DNA of 64,000 bases from Nocardioides glacieisoli (GTDB taxonomy: Bacteria; Actinomycetota; Actinomycetes; Propionibacteriales; Nocardioidaceae): assembly GCF_004137245.1 (NCBI RefSeq), contig NZ_SDWS01000005.1, forward strand, positions 248,001-312,000, given 5' to 3'. This document shows positions 44,667-51,688 of this stretch, piece after piece. The notes under the pieces were generated by a model, which did no database searches, was not told where the DNA came from, and saw only the letters and a program-made list of their open reading frames with translations. A program made the translations under genes and the position numbers. Positions within the stretch are counted from its first letter, which is position 1; each line of letters starts with the position of its first letter.

Positions 44667-45602
44667 ATGTCGTTGCTCCGCCAGCCGATCCTCCTCCTCG
44701 CCCGCAGCCAGGGCGTCAAGAAGCTCGTCTCGACGATGCCCGTCTCCAGCGGCATCGTCACCGGCTACGTCCCGGGCGAGCAGACCGCCGACGCCGTCCG
44801 TGCGACGCAGGAGCTGGTCGACGACGGGCTCCGGGTGACCCTCGACTACCTCGGCGAGGACACCACCGACGCCGCCCAGGCCGACGCCACGGTCGCTGCC
44901 TACAAGGAGGTCCTCGCCGACCTCTCAGCCAAGGGACTCTCGTCGCAGGCGGAGGTCTCGGTGAAGCTCAGCGCGATCGGCCAGTTCCTCCCCGACAGCG
45001 GCCACAAGGTCGCCCTCGAGAACGCCCGCGACATCTGCCGCGCAGCCCGCAACGCCGGCACCACGGTCACCCTCGACATGGAGGACCACACCACCACCGA
45101 CTCGACGCTCTCGATCCTGCGCGAGCTGCGCAAGGACTTCCCGGAGACCGGCGCCGTCCTCCAGGCGATGCTGCACCGCACCGAGGCCGACTGCCGTGCA
45201 CTGGCCTACGAGGGCTCGCGGGTGCGGCTGTGCAAGGGCGCCTACATGGAGCCGGAGGAGGTCGCCTTCCAGGAGAAGGTCGAGATCGACAAGTCCTACG
45301 TCCGCTGCCTCAAGGTGCTGCTCGCCGGCCAGGGCTACCCGATGATCGCCACGCACGACCCCCGGATGGTCCAGATCGCCTCGTCGCTGGCCAGCCGGTT
45401 CGGTCGCCGCGCGGGGACCTACGAGTTCCAGATGCTCTACGGCATCCGGCCCGAGGAGCAGAAGCGCCTGGCCGCCGCCGGCGAGACGATGCGCGTCTAC
45501 ATCCCCTACGGCACCGAGTGGTACGGCTACCTGATGCGCCGCCTCGCCGAGAAGCCCCAGAACCTCGCGTTCTTCCTGCGGTCACTCGTCTCGAAGAAGT
45601 GA
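44667..45602 (+). CDS. Proline dehydrogenase
   Basis: 311 residues, monofunctional FAD-dependent proline dehydrogenase (PruB/PutA-PRODH type), oxidising proline to pyrroline-5-carboxylate. TIM-barrel motifs SVKLSAIGQ, TLDMEDHTTTDSTL, RVRLCKGAYMEPEE, IATHDPRMV, FQMLYGIRPEEQ and IPYGTEWYGYLMRRLAEKP are intact. No P5C dehydrogenase gene adjoins. Interestingly placed directly upstream of proC, which catalyses the reverse net conversion; each gene has its own leaderless promoter. Confidence 0.93.
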   Translation: MSLLRQPILLLARSQGVKKLVSTMPVSSGIVTGYVPGEQTADAVRATQELVDDGLRVTLDYLGEDTTDAAQADATVAAYKEVLADLSAKGLSSQAEVSVKLSAIGQFLPDSGHKVALENARDICRAARNAGTTVTLDMEDHTTTDSTLSILRELRKDFPETGAVLQAMLHRTEADCRALAYEGSRVRLCKGAYMEPEEVAFQEKVEIDKSYVRCLKVLLAGQGYPMIATHDPRMVQIASSLASRFGRRAGTYEFQMLYGIRPEEQKRLAAAGETMRVYIPYGTEWYGYLMRRLAEKPQNLAFFLRSLVSKK

Positions 45603-45612
45603 GCCGACGCAG

Positions 45613-45618
45613 TAGATT
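45613..45618 (+). promoter_or_regulatory. Leaderless -10 box for proC
   Basis: TAGATT, 7 nt before the ATG at 45626. Confidence 0.6.
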
Positions 45619-45625
45619 GGCTCCC

Positions 45626-46426
45626 ATGAGCACAGCGATCATCGGCGCGGGCGTGATGGGGGAGACCCTGCTGTCCGGGCTCGTACGAGCCGGGCGTCGC
45701 GTCGACCAGCTGATGGTCGGCGAGAAGCGTTCCGAGCGAGCCCGCGAGCTCGAGGAGCGCTACGGCGTCGCCGTCGTCTCCAACCGCGAGGCCGCCGCGA
45801 AGGCCGACACCGTCGCGCTGGTGGTCAAGCCGCAGGACATGGGCGACGTGCTCGACGAGATCGCCCCCGAGCTGCGCCCCGGCCAGCTCGTGGTCTCGCT
45901 CGCTGCGGGCATCACCACGGCCTTCATCGAGGCGCGCGTGCCCGAGGGCGTCGCCGTCGTGCGGGTCATGCCCAACACCCCGGCGCTCGTCGACGAGGGG
46001 ATGGCAGCGATCTCGCCCGGCTCGCACTGCGACGAGGCCCACCTCGCCGAGGTCGAGGCGCTGATGGCGTCGACCGGCAAGGTGCTGCGCATCCCGGAGA
46101 AGCAGATGGACGCGGTCACCGCGATCTCCGGCTCCGGCCCGGCCTACATCTTCTTCGTCGTCGAGTCGATGATCGAGGCCGGCGTGCACCTCGGCCTGCC
46201 GCGCGCCACCGCCACCGAGCTCGTCGTGCAGACGCTCGTCGGGTCGGCCACGATGCTCCGGGAGACCGGCACCCACCCCGTCGTCCTGCGCGAGCAGGTC
46301 ACCTCGCCCGGCGGCACCACCGCGTCCGCGCTGCGCGAGCTCGAGGTGCACAAGGTCCGCGCCGCCTTCCTCGCCGCGATGGAGGCCGCACGCAACCGCT
46401 CGCGCGAGCTGGCCGAGGGTTCCTGA
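45626..46426 (+). CDS. proC: Pyrroline-5-carboxylate reductase
   Basis: 266 residues. NADPH-dependent last step of proline synthesis. Rossmann motif AIIGAGVMGETLL at the N-terminus, VVRVMPNTPALVDEGM and the C-terminal signature VTSPGGTTASALRELE are present. The start at 45626 follows a TAGATT box by 7 nt. Shares its neighbourhood with Rv0500. Confidence 0.96.
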   Translation: MSTAIIGAGVMGETLLSGLVRAGRRVDQLMVGEKRSERARELEERYGVAVVSNREAAAKADTVALVVKPQDMGDVLDEIAPELRPGQLVVSLAAGITTAFIEARVPEGVAVVRVMPNTPALVDEGMAAISPGSHCDEAHLAEVEALMASTGKVLRIPEKQMDAVTAISGSGPAYIFFVVESMIEAGVHLGLPRATATELVVQTLVGSATMLRETGTHPVVLREQVTSPGGTTASALRELEVHKVRAAFLAAMEAARNRSRELAEGS

Positions 46427-46453
46427 ACCGACAGGACTGTCGGTCGCCGGGCG

Positions 46454-46459
46454 TAGCGT
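46454..46459 (+). promoter_or_regulatory. Leaderless -10 box for the DinB-like gene
   Basis: TAGCGT, 7 nt before the ATG at 46467. Confidence 0.55.
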
Positions 46460-46466
46460 GCCGGGC

Positions 46467-47186
46467 ATGAAGCGCTTCTCGCAGGAGGACCTGTCCGGCG
46501 CCGAGTTCCGCGAGTGCGACCTCAGCAGCGCCCGCCTGGTCGGCGTGGTCATGCAGGACTCGGTGATCGACGGCCTGGTGACCAACCTCGTGGTCAACGG
46601 CGTCGAGGTGACGGCGTACGTCGAGGAGGAGCTGGACCGGCGCCACCCGGTCCGCCTGCTCGTCCGGTCCGACGACCCCGACGACCTGCGCCGCGCGGCG
46701 CGGCAGCTGCGCGCTGACTGGGCGGCGACCGTGGCGCGGATGCGCCAGTCGCCCGGCGTCGAGCACGCCAGCGTGAACGACGAGTGGTCGGCCGTGCAGA
46801 CCCTGCGCCACCTGGTCTTCGTCCACGACTCGTGGTTCCGGCGCTGCTGCCTCGGCTCGACCGAGGCGTTCACGCCGATGGGGCTCGGGATCGAGGACGT
46901 GCCCGACCGCGAGGCGCAGGGCCTCGACCCGTCGGCGGACCCGACCCTCGACGAGGTGGTGGCCGTCCGCGACGAGCAGGCGGCCGAGCTCGAGCACTGG
47001 CTGGACGTCGTCACCGCCGAGCAGCTCGCCGCGCCGGCGCCGGTCCCCGACGACGACAGGTGGCCGCCCTACGCGCGCGGCCGGTCGGTGGCCCAGTGCC
47101 TCCGCACGGTCCTCAACGAGGAGCACGAGCACCACAGGTTCTGCGTGCGCGACCTCGACCTCGCCGAGCGCTCAGCCGCGCAGTGA
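46467..47186 (+). CDS. DinB-like protein with short pentapeptide-repeat start
   Basis: 239 residues. Residues 1-40 (LSGAEFRECDLSSARLVGVVMQDSVIDG) read like pentapeptide repeats. The remainder is a four-helix DinB/MDMPI-type fold with His residues near NDEWSAVQTLRHLVFVHDSW and RTVLNEEHEHHRFCVRDLD, which could hold a metal. Members of this superfamily act as thiol transferases (mycothiol or bacillithiol), but the substrate here is unknown. The 3' end overlaps the convergent TetR gene by 15 nt. Confidence 0.75.
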   Translation: MKRFSQEDLSGAEFRECDLSSARLVGVVMQDSVIDGLVTNLVVNGVEVTAYVEEELDRRHPVRLLVRSDDPDDLRRAARQLRADWAATVARMRQSPGVEHASVNDEWSAVQTLRHLVFVHDSWFRRCCLGSTEAFTPMGLGIEDVPDREAQGLDPSADPTLDEVVAVRDEQAAELEHWLDVVTAEQLAAPAPVPDDDRWPPYARGRSVAQCLRTVLNEEHEHHRFCVRDLDLAERSAAQ

Positions 47187-47837
47187 CCGCACCAGGCCGA
47201 GGCCGTCGTCGACCAGGCCGCGCACCAGCGGCAGTCGGGTGAGCCGCACCGACCGGTCGACGAGCGGGACCAGGCCGGCGATCAGCGTGCGCGTACGCCG
47301 CTGGCCGGGGCTGTCGTCGTGCACCCAGAAGAGCACGACGCCCATGTGCAGCAGCCACAGGAGGTCGGGCAGCTCCTGGCGCAGGGCAGGCGCGACCTTG
47401 AGGTCGGACCCTGTGACCGCCCTGCGGAACAGCTCCGTGCTCGCCTCGCGCGCCGGCGCGGACTCGGGGGAGAAGGGGGAGAGCGGCGAGCGCGGGTCGG
47501 CGGCGTTGCGGAAGAACTGGCCGCCGAAGTCGTGGAACGGCTCGGCGACGTCGACGAACGACTCCATCACCCCACGGAGCCGGTCGGCGAACACCGTCGT
47601 GTCGTACGCCGCCTCGGCAGCGGCTGCGTGCTCGACCTGGAGCTGGTCGTAGAACGCCTGGACCAACTGCTCCTTGCCGGAGAAGTAGTAGTAGGTGCTG
47701 CCCAGCGAGACACCCGCCTCGTCGGCGATCGCGCGCATGGTGGCGGCGTCGTACCCGCTGGAGCGGAACAGTCGCAGCGCGGCGTCGACGATGCCGGCAC
47801 GGGTCAGCTCAGCCTTCGCCGTCCTTGTCTCCGCCAC
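47172..47837 (-). CDS. TetR-family transcriptional regulator
   Basis: 221 residues. TetR helix-turn-helix (RAGIVDAALRLFRSSGYDAATMRAIADEAGVSLGSTYYYFSGKEQLV) and a ligand domain of TetR_C type. GTG at 47837 is 7 nt from a TAGGGT box, which makes a more distal in-frame GTG unlikely. Paired TTGAAC/GTTCAA palindromes 1 kb upstream, before two membrane protein genes on the same strand, could be its operators. Confidence 0.85.
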   Translation of the reverse strand: MAETRTAKAELTRAGIVDAALRLFRSSGYDAATMRAIADEAGVSLGSTYYYFSGKEQLVQAFYDQLQVEHAAAAEAAYDTTVFADRLRGVMESFVDVAEPFHDFGGQFFRNAADPRSPLSPFSPESAPAREASTELFRRAVTGSDLKVAPALRQELPDLLWLLHMGVVLFWVHDDSPGQRRTRTLIAGLVPLVDRSVRLTRLPLVRGLVDDGLGLVRSLRG

Positions 47838-47844
47838 GCCCGAC

Positions 47845-47850
47845 ACCCTA
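47845..47850 (-). promoter_or_regulatory. Leaderless -10 box for the TetR gene
   Basis: TAGGGT on the minus strand, 7 nt before the GTG at 47837; overlaps the end of the upstream gene. Confidence 0.55.
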
Positions 47851-48303
47851 GGCGAACCGCGGCATGTCGACCCGCGCGGTGATCTCGGACGTGATGGCGC
47901 CCAGAAGCGCGGCTGCCACGTAGGGGTAGGGGCCGAGCGAGGAGAGGGTCGGGCCGATCCGGAAGCCGATCCAGGGCGCGTCGGGCACCCAGGCGACCGC
48001 CATCGTCATCACCACCGGCGGGAGCGCTGCACCCAGCAGGAAGGCACGCCGGGCGGCGACCGCGAGGGGCAGGTGGGGTCCGACCAGGAAAGCGAGCGGC
48101 AGCCCGGCGACGAGGCCCACCGAGGCACCGATCGGCCCGCCCACGACGACGGCCACAGGAACCACCAGCACCGGCGCGGCGAGTGGGGCGGAGAGCAGGA
48201 GCGGTACGCCGAGCAGCAGGCCCACCGTCACGAGGCCGCAGAAGAAGCCGAGCAGCGGGCCCATCGAGATCCAGCGCCACTCGACCTGGTACGGGTGGCT
48301 CAC
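47848..48303 (-). CDS. Membrane protein, second of a paralogous pair
   Basis: 151 residues with about four membrane segments (LLGFFCGLVTVGLLLGVPLLL, PVLVVPVAVVVGGPIGASVGLVAGLPLAFLVG, AFLLGAALPPVVMTMAVAWV, YVAAALLGAITSEI). Shares organisation and short motifs with the preceding gene (VEWRWISMGPLLG versus VRWFPMGGILG; VGPHLPLAVAARRAF versus VGAHLPRDVARRRAF), so the two arose by duplication. GTG overlaps the upstream stop (GTGA). Function unknown. Confidence 0.7.
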   Translation of the reverse strand: MSHPYQVEWRWISMGPLLGFFCGLVTVGLLLGVPLLLSAPLAAPVLVVPVAVVVGGPIGASVGLVAGLPLAFLVGPHLPLAVAARRAFLLGAALPPVVMTMAVAWVPDAPWIGFRIGPTLSSLGPYPYVAAALLGAITSEITARVDMPRFA

Positions 48304-48788
48304 GGCTCCACCGAGGGGCGCAGCGGCTGGAAGTCGGCTTGCCAGCGGGCGAGGGGACCGCCGAGGACGCACGCCCCGGTCGCCAGCATCAGCGCCCAGG
48401 CCTCCTCGCCGTCCCAGCGGGACAGGTCGATCGACCCGGTGACGAGGATGGCCAGCAGCATGGTGGCCGGCGGCAGCACGAAGCCCAGGCGGAACGCGCG
48501 ACGCCGGGCGACGTCGCGGGGCAGATGGGCGCCGACGAGGACCATCAGCTCCAACCCGACGACGAGTCCGACCACGGCGCCGCCGATGCCGCCGAAGATG
48601 ATGGCCACGAGCACGCCCCAGACCAGGTCCCCGAGGATGAGCTCGGGGCTCCCCTGCCCCACCAGGGCGATGACCGGCACCAGCAGGACGATCGCGACGC
48701 CGGTGACGGCGCCGGCGAGCGCGCCCAGGATGCCGCCCATCGGGAACCAGCGGACCTGCGGTCGCCAGAGAACGGTACGGGTGCTCAT
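48300..48788 (-). CDS. Membrane protein, first of a paralogous pair
   Basis: 162 residues, four membrane segments, paralogous to the next gene. Contains the shared VGAHLPRDVARRRAFRLGFVLPPATMLLAILV segment. The ATG at 48788 is preceded by GAGGAG, a better ribosome binding site than most genes here have. Upstream are two palindromes that look like regulator sites shared with acuC on the other strand. Function unknown. Confidence 0.7.
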   Translation of the reverse strand: MSTRTVLWRPQVRWFPMGGILGALAGAVTGVAIVLLVPVIALVGQGSPELILGDLVWGVLVAIIFGGIGGAVVGLVVGLELMVLVGAHLPRDVARRRAFRLGFVLPPATMLLAILVTGSIDLSRWDGEEAWALMLATGACVLGGPLARWQADFQPLRPSVEP

Positions 48789-48805
48789 CGATGCTCCTCG
48801 GTGGA

Positions 48806-48852
48806 TTCGAACGCGTTCAAAAGACAGTGGCACAGAAACCGAACATGTTCAA
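48806..48852. promoter_or_regulatory. Two TetR-type palindromes between divergent genes
   Basis: TTCGAACGCGTTCAA (48806-48820) and CGAACATGTTCAA (48840-48852), both built around GAAC-NN-GTTC, with centres 32 bp apart (about three helical turns). They lie between the membrane-protein pair and acuC. The TetR protein encoded at 47172-47837 is the nearest candidate regulator. Confidence 0.55.
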
Positions 48853-48888
48853 CTCCTTCCTACGGGCGAGCCGGAGCCGGTGCCGGAG

Positions 48889-48894
48889 TAACGT
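48889..48894 (+). promoter_or_regulatory. Leaderless -10 box for acuC
   Basis: TAACGT, 7 nt before the ATG at 48902. Confidence 0.55.
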
Positions 48895-48901
48895 CCGCCA
48901 C

Positions 48902-50083
48902 ATGGAGTGCGCAGGACCCACGTCAGTCGTCTTCGACCCGACGCTCACCGACTACAACTTCGGCCCGACGCACCCGATGTCCCCGGTCCGCGTCGACCTG
49001 ACCATGCGGCTCGCCGAGGAGCTGGGGGTGCTCGACGGCGTCAAGATGGTCGACGCCCCGATGGCAACGGACGAGCAGATCGCCACGGTCCACGACCAGG
49101 GCCTCATCGACGCAGTCACCCGCTGCGGCACCGAGCCGGGCCACGAGTCTCCCGAGCACGGCCTCGGCACCGACGACGACCCGGTCTTCAAGGACATGCA
49201 CATCGCGAGCGCGCACGTGGTCGGCGCCAGCCTCGAGGCGTTCCGCCAGGTGTGGAGCGGCGAGTCGCTCCACTCGGTCAACATCGCCGGCGGGCTGCAC
49301 CACGCGATGCCCGGCCGGGCGAGCGGCTTCTGCATCTACAACGACGTCGCGATCGGCATCAAGCAGCTCCTGGCCGACGGCGCCGAGCGGGTGGCCTACG
49401 TCGACATCGACGTGCACCACGGCGACGGGGTCGAGGCGATCTTCTGGGACGACCCGCGGGTGCTGACCATCTCCCTGCACGAGACCGGGCAGATGCTCTT
49501 CCCCGGCACCGGCTTCCCGGGCGACACCGGCGGCGATGCGGCCGAGGGCACGGCGGTCAACGTCGCGCTCCCGCCCGGCACCTCCGACGCCGGGTGGCTG
49601 CGTGCGTTCCACGCCGTCGTACCCCCGCTGCTCCGCGAGTTCGCCCCCGACGTGCTCGTGACGCAGCACGGGTGCGACTCCCACATGGACGACCCTCTCG
49701 CCCACATGATGCTCAGCGTCGACGGTCAGCGGGCGGCCTACCTCGCCCTCCACGAGCTCGCCCACGAGGTCGCCGACGGCAAGTGGGTCGTCACGGGCGG
49801 TGGCGGCTACTCGGTGATCGACGTGGTCCCGCGGGCGTGGGCGCACCTGCTCGCGATCGCCTCGGGGAACCCGATCGAGCCCACGGTGGCGACGCCCCCC
49901 GCGTGGCGGGCGTACGTCGAGGAGGTGCTGGGCGCGTCCGCCCCGCACCGGATGACCGACGGCCGCACGCCGGCGTTCCGCGACTGGTCCGCGGGCTACG
50001 ACCCCGACTCCTGGCTGGACCGGGCGATCCACGCGACCCGCACCGCGGTGTTCCCGCTCCACGGCCTCGACCCGCTGCCCTGA
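48902..50083 (+). CDS. acuC: AcuC-type deacetylase (class I HDAC family)
   Basis: 393 residues. Zinc-dependent deacetylase of protein lysines, known to reactivate acetyl-CoA synthetase in other bacteria. Active-site motifs GGLHHAMPGRASGFCIYNDVA and YVDIDVHHGDGV contain the His pair and the Asp and His zinc ligands; QHGCDSHMDDPLAHM and TGGGGYSV complete the site. The start at 48902 follows TAACGT by 7 nt. No acetyltransferase or acs gene adjoins. Confidence 0.92.
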   Translation: MECAGPTSVVFDPTLTDYNFGPTHPMSPVRVDLTMRLAEELGVLDGVKMVDAPMATDEQIATVHDQGLIDAVTRCGTEPGHESPEHGLGTDDDPVFKDMHIASAHVVGASLEAFRQVWSGESLHSVNIAGGLHHAMPGRASGFCIYNDVAIGIKQLLADGAERVAYVDIDVHHGDGVEAIFWDDPRVLTISLHETGQMLFPGTGFPGDTGGDAAEGTAVNVALPPGTSDAGWLRAFHAVVPPLLREFAPDVLVTQHGCDSHMDDPLAHMMLSVDGQRAAYLALHELAHEVADGKWVVTGGGGYSVIDVVPRAWAHLLAIASGNPIEPTVATPPAWRAYVEEVLGASAPHRMTDGRTPAFRDWSAGYDPDSWLDRAIHATRTAVFPLHGLDPLP

Positions 50084-50170
50084 GCAAGGATCTGGGCGGG
50101 GGTGCAGACGGCGATCGGTAAAGTTTCAAGCAGACACGCCGCGAGTCACACAAGTTTCTTTGGCATTCCT

Positions 50171-50252
50171 CTTCCCCACGCGTCACGCGACCCCTAATCT
50201 CAGTCGGAGCGGGACGCCTGTGACGCCGGTGGGGAAGCCGGCGCCGTCCCGC
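50171..50252 (+). promoter_or_regulatory. Nested dyads in the HTH gene leader
   Basis: Dyad A: CTTCCCCACGCGTCAC (50171-50186) with GTGACGC (50220-50226) and GTGGGGAAG (50229-50237), 16 bp with a 2-nt bulge. Dyad B: GCGGGACG (50209-50216) with CGTCCCGC (50245-50252), enclosing CGCCGG/CCGGCG (50224-50229, 50238-50243). A and B compete for the same bases. TAATCT (50195-50200) between the arms of A is a plausible -10 box, in which case dyad A acts as DNA; a transcript from further upstream would contain both. Confidence 0.5.
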
Positions 50253-50273
50253 AAGAAGGATCGATGCACACCC

Positions 50274-50480
50274 ATGGCTGAGAACACCCCTGGAGACATG
50301 TCGGAGGCCCGGTTCCTGACCATCGCCGAGGTCGCCTCGAAGATGCGCGTCTCGAAGATGACGGTCTACCGACTCGTCCACGGCGGCGAGCTGCCCGCGG
50401 TCCGCGTCGGCCGCTCGTTCCGGGTGACCGAGGACGACGTCAACGAGTACCTGCGCAAGAGCTTCTACAACGCCGGTTGA
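50274..50480 (+). CDS. Excisionase-type helix-turn-helix protein (Rv0500A type)
   Basis: 68 residues. A MerR/excisionase-like winged HTH (FLTIAEVASKMRVSKMTVYRLVHGGELPAVRVGRSFRVTEDDVNEYL) fills almost the whole protein. In position and sequence it corresponds to the small HTH protein between proC and the bS22 gene in Mycobacterium, and to related BldC-like developmental regulators in Streptomyces. It presumably binds DNA as an oligomer. The ATG at 50274 is 13 nt from AAGAAGGA; ATG at 50298 is an alternative. Confidence 0.85.
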   Translation: MAENTPGDMSEARFLTIAEVASKMRVSKMTVYRLVHGGELPAVRVGRSFRVTEDDVNEYLRKSFYNAG

Positions 50481-50533
50481 TCCACCCGATCCCACCGCCC
50501 TGAGGCGATTCCACCCCCGACCCCACTGCCAAG

Positions 50534-50568
50534 TAGGGTGTCGGGGTCCGGCCGACGAGTGTCGGCCG
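50534..50568 (+). promoter_or_regulatory. Promoter and leader hairpin for bS22
   Basis: TAGGGT (50534-50539) as -10 box, then a hairpin CGGCCGAC-GAGT-GTCGGCCG (50549-50568) in the leader, then AAAAGGAAGG as ribosome binding site. Confidence 0.5.
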
Positions 50569-50588
50569 AAAAGGAAGGTCTGATCCAC

Positions 50589-50690
50589 GTGGGTTCTGTC
50601 ATCAAGAAGCGGCGCAAGCGCATGGCCAAGAAGAAGCACCGCAAGCTCCTCAAGAAGACGCGCGTCCAGCGCCGCAAGCTCGGCAAGTAA
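50589..50690 (+). CDS. Small basic ribosomal protein bS22 (AURKAIP1/COX24 domain)
   Basis: 33 residues, GTG start, extremely Lys/Arg-rich ([20 protein letters not shown] is the core). This is the actinobacterial AURKAIP1/COX24-domain protein found in the mycobacterial ribosome as bS22 (Rv0500B). AAGGAAGG lies about 10 nt upstream. Its position between the HTH gene and the SDR gene matches Mycobacterium exactly. Confidence 0.92.
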   Translation: MGSVIKKRRKRMAKKKHRKLLKKTRVQRRKLGK

Positions 50691-50701
50691 CACCCTCGAC
50701 C

Positions 50702-51688
50702 ATGGGACGGGTCGTGCTGGTCACCGGGATCTCCCGGGACATCGGCCGACGCTTCGCGCGCGCCGCGGCCGGCGACCCGTCCATCGATCGAGTCATCGGC
50801 GTCGACGTCATCCCTCCGCGGGGTGACATCGGGGACGTCTCCTTCGTGCGCGCCGACATCCGCAACCCCGTCATCGCGAAGGTCCTCGCCAAGGAGGACG
50901 TCGACACCGTCGTCCACATGAGCGTGATCGCCACCCCCGGCTCGGCCGGCGGGCGGGGGACGATGAAGGAGCTCAACGTCATCGGCTCCATGCAGCTGCT
51001 CGCTGCGTGCCAGAAGTCGACGACCGTCGATCGTCTCGTGGTGAAGTCGACGACGACGGTCTACGGCTCGAGCCCGCGCGACCCGGCGATGTTCACCGAG
51101 GACATGGGGCCCAAGCGGCTGCCGTCCTCGGGCTACGCCAAGGACGTCTACGAGATCGAGGGCTACGTCCGCGGCTTCGCCCGCCGTCGCCCCGACGTCG
51201 ACGTGACGATGGTCCGCGCGGCCAACGTGATCGGCCCCCACGTCTCGAGCCCGCTCACCAACTACTTCCGGCTCCCGGTCATCCCGCGCGTGCTGGGCTT
51301 CGACCCGCGCCTGCAGTTCCTCCACGAGGACGACCTGATGCGGGTGCTCGCCCACGCGGCCACGCACGCGGTGCCCGGCACCTTCAACGTGGCAGGTGAC
51401 GGGCTGCTGACCCTCGCCCAGGCCGTACGCCGTCTCGGCACGCCGTCCGTCGCGCTGCCCCGGTTCGCCGTCGGACGCCTCGGCGCGACGATGCGCCAGG
51501 CCCGCCTGTCGGACTTCTCGCCCGAGCAGCTGGGGTACCTCACCTACGGTCGGGGTGTGGACACCGCCCGGATGCGCAGCGTGCTCGGCTTCGAGCCGTC
51601 GTTCACGACCGCCGAGGCCTTCGCCGACTTCTGCCGTTCGGTGGCGCCCGCGACCGAACGCGCGAGGGAAGGGGCGGGTCGTGGCTGA
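50702..51688 (+). CDS. NAD-dependent epimerase/SDR family protein (Rv0501 type)
   Basis: 328 residues of the extended SDR family. The N-terminal nucleotide motif is VLVTGISRDIGRRFA, a variant of TGxxGxxG. The usual YxxxK catalytic pair is not canonical: YAKDVYEIEGYV has Lys two residues after Tyr. The rest (ADIRNPVIAKVL, VKSTTTVYGSSP, NVAGDGLLTLAQAV) fits. It probably binds NAD(P) and a sugar nucleotide or lipid, but activity is uncertain. Starts 11 nt after the bS22 stop; overlaps the next gene by 8 nt. Confidence 0.8.
   Translation: MGRVVLVTGISRDIGRRFARAAAGDPSIDRVIGVDVIPPRGDIGDVSFVRADIRNPVIAKVLAKEDVDTVVHMSVIATPGSAGGRGTMKELNVIGSMQLLAACQKSTTVDRLVVKSTTTVYGSSPRDPAMFTEDMGPKRLPSSGYAKDVYEIEGYVRGFARRRPDVDVTMVRAANVIGPHVSSPLTNYFRLPVIPRVLGFDPRLQFLHEDDLMRVLAHAATHAVPGTFNVAGDGLLTLAQAVRRLGTPSVALPRFAVGRLGATMRQARLSDFSPEQLGYLTYGRGVDTARMRSVLGFEPSFTTAEAFADFCRSVAPATERAREGAGRG

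Noticed and set aside
48806..48820. tRNA T-arm suggested by ATTCGAA
   Set aside because: No matching acceptor, D or anticodon arm around it; the segment is better explained as a regulator palindrome.
50220..50252. Cobalamin riboswitch suggested by GGGAAGCCGG
   Set aside because: The rest of the conserved core and the second conserved box are absent, and the downstream gene is unrelated to B12.
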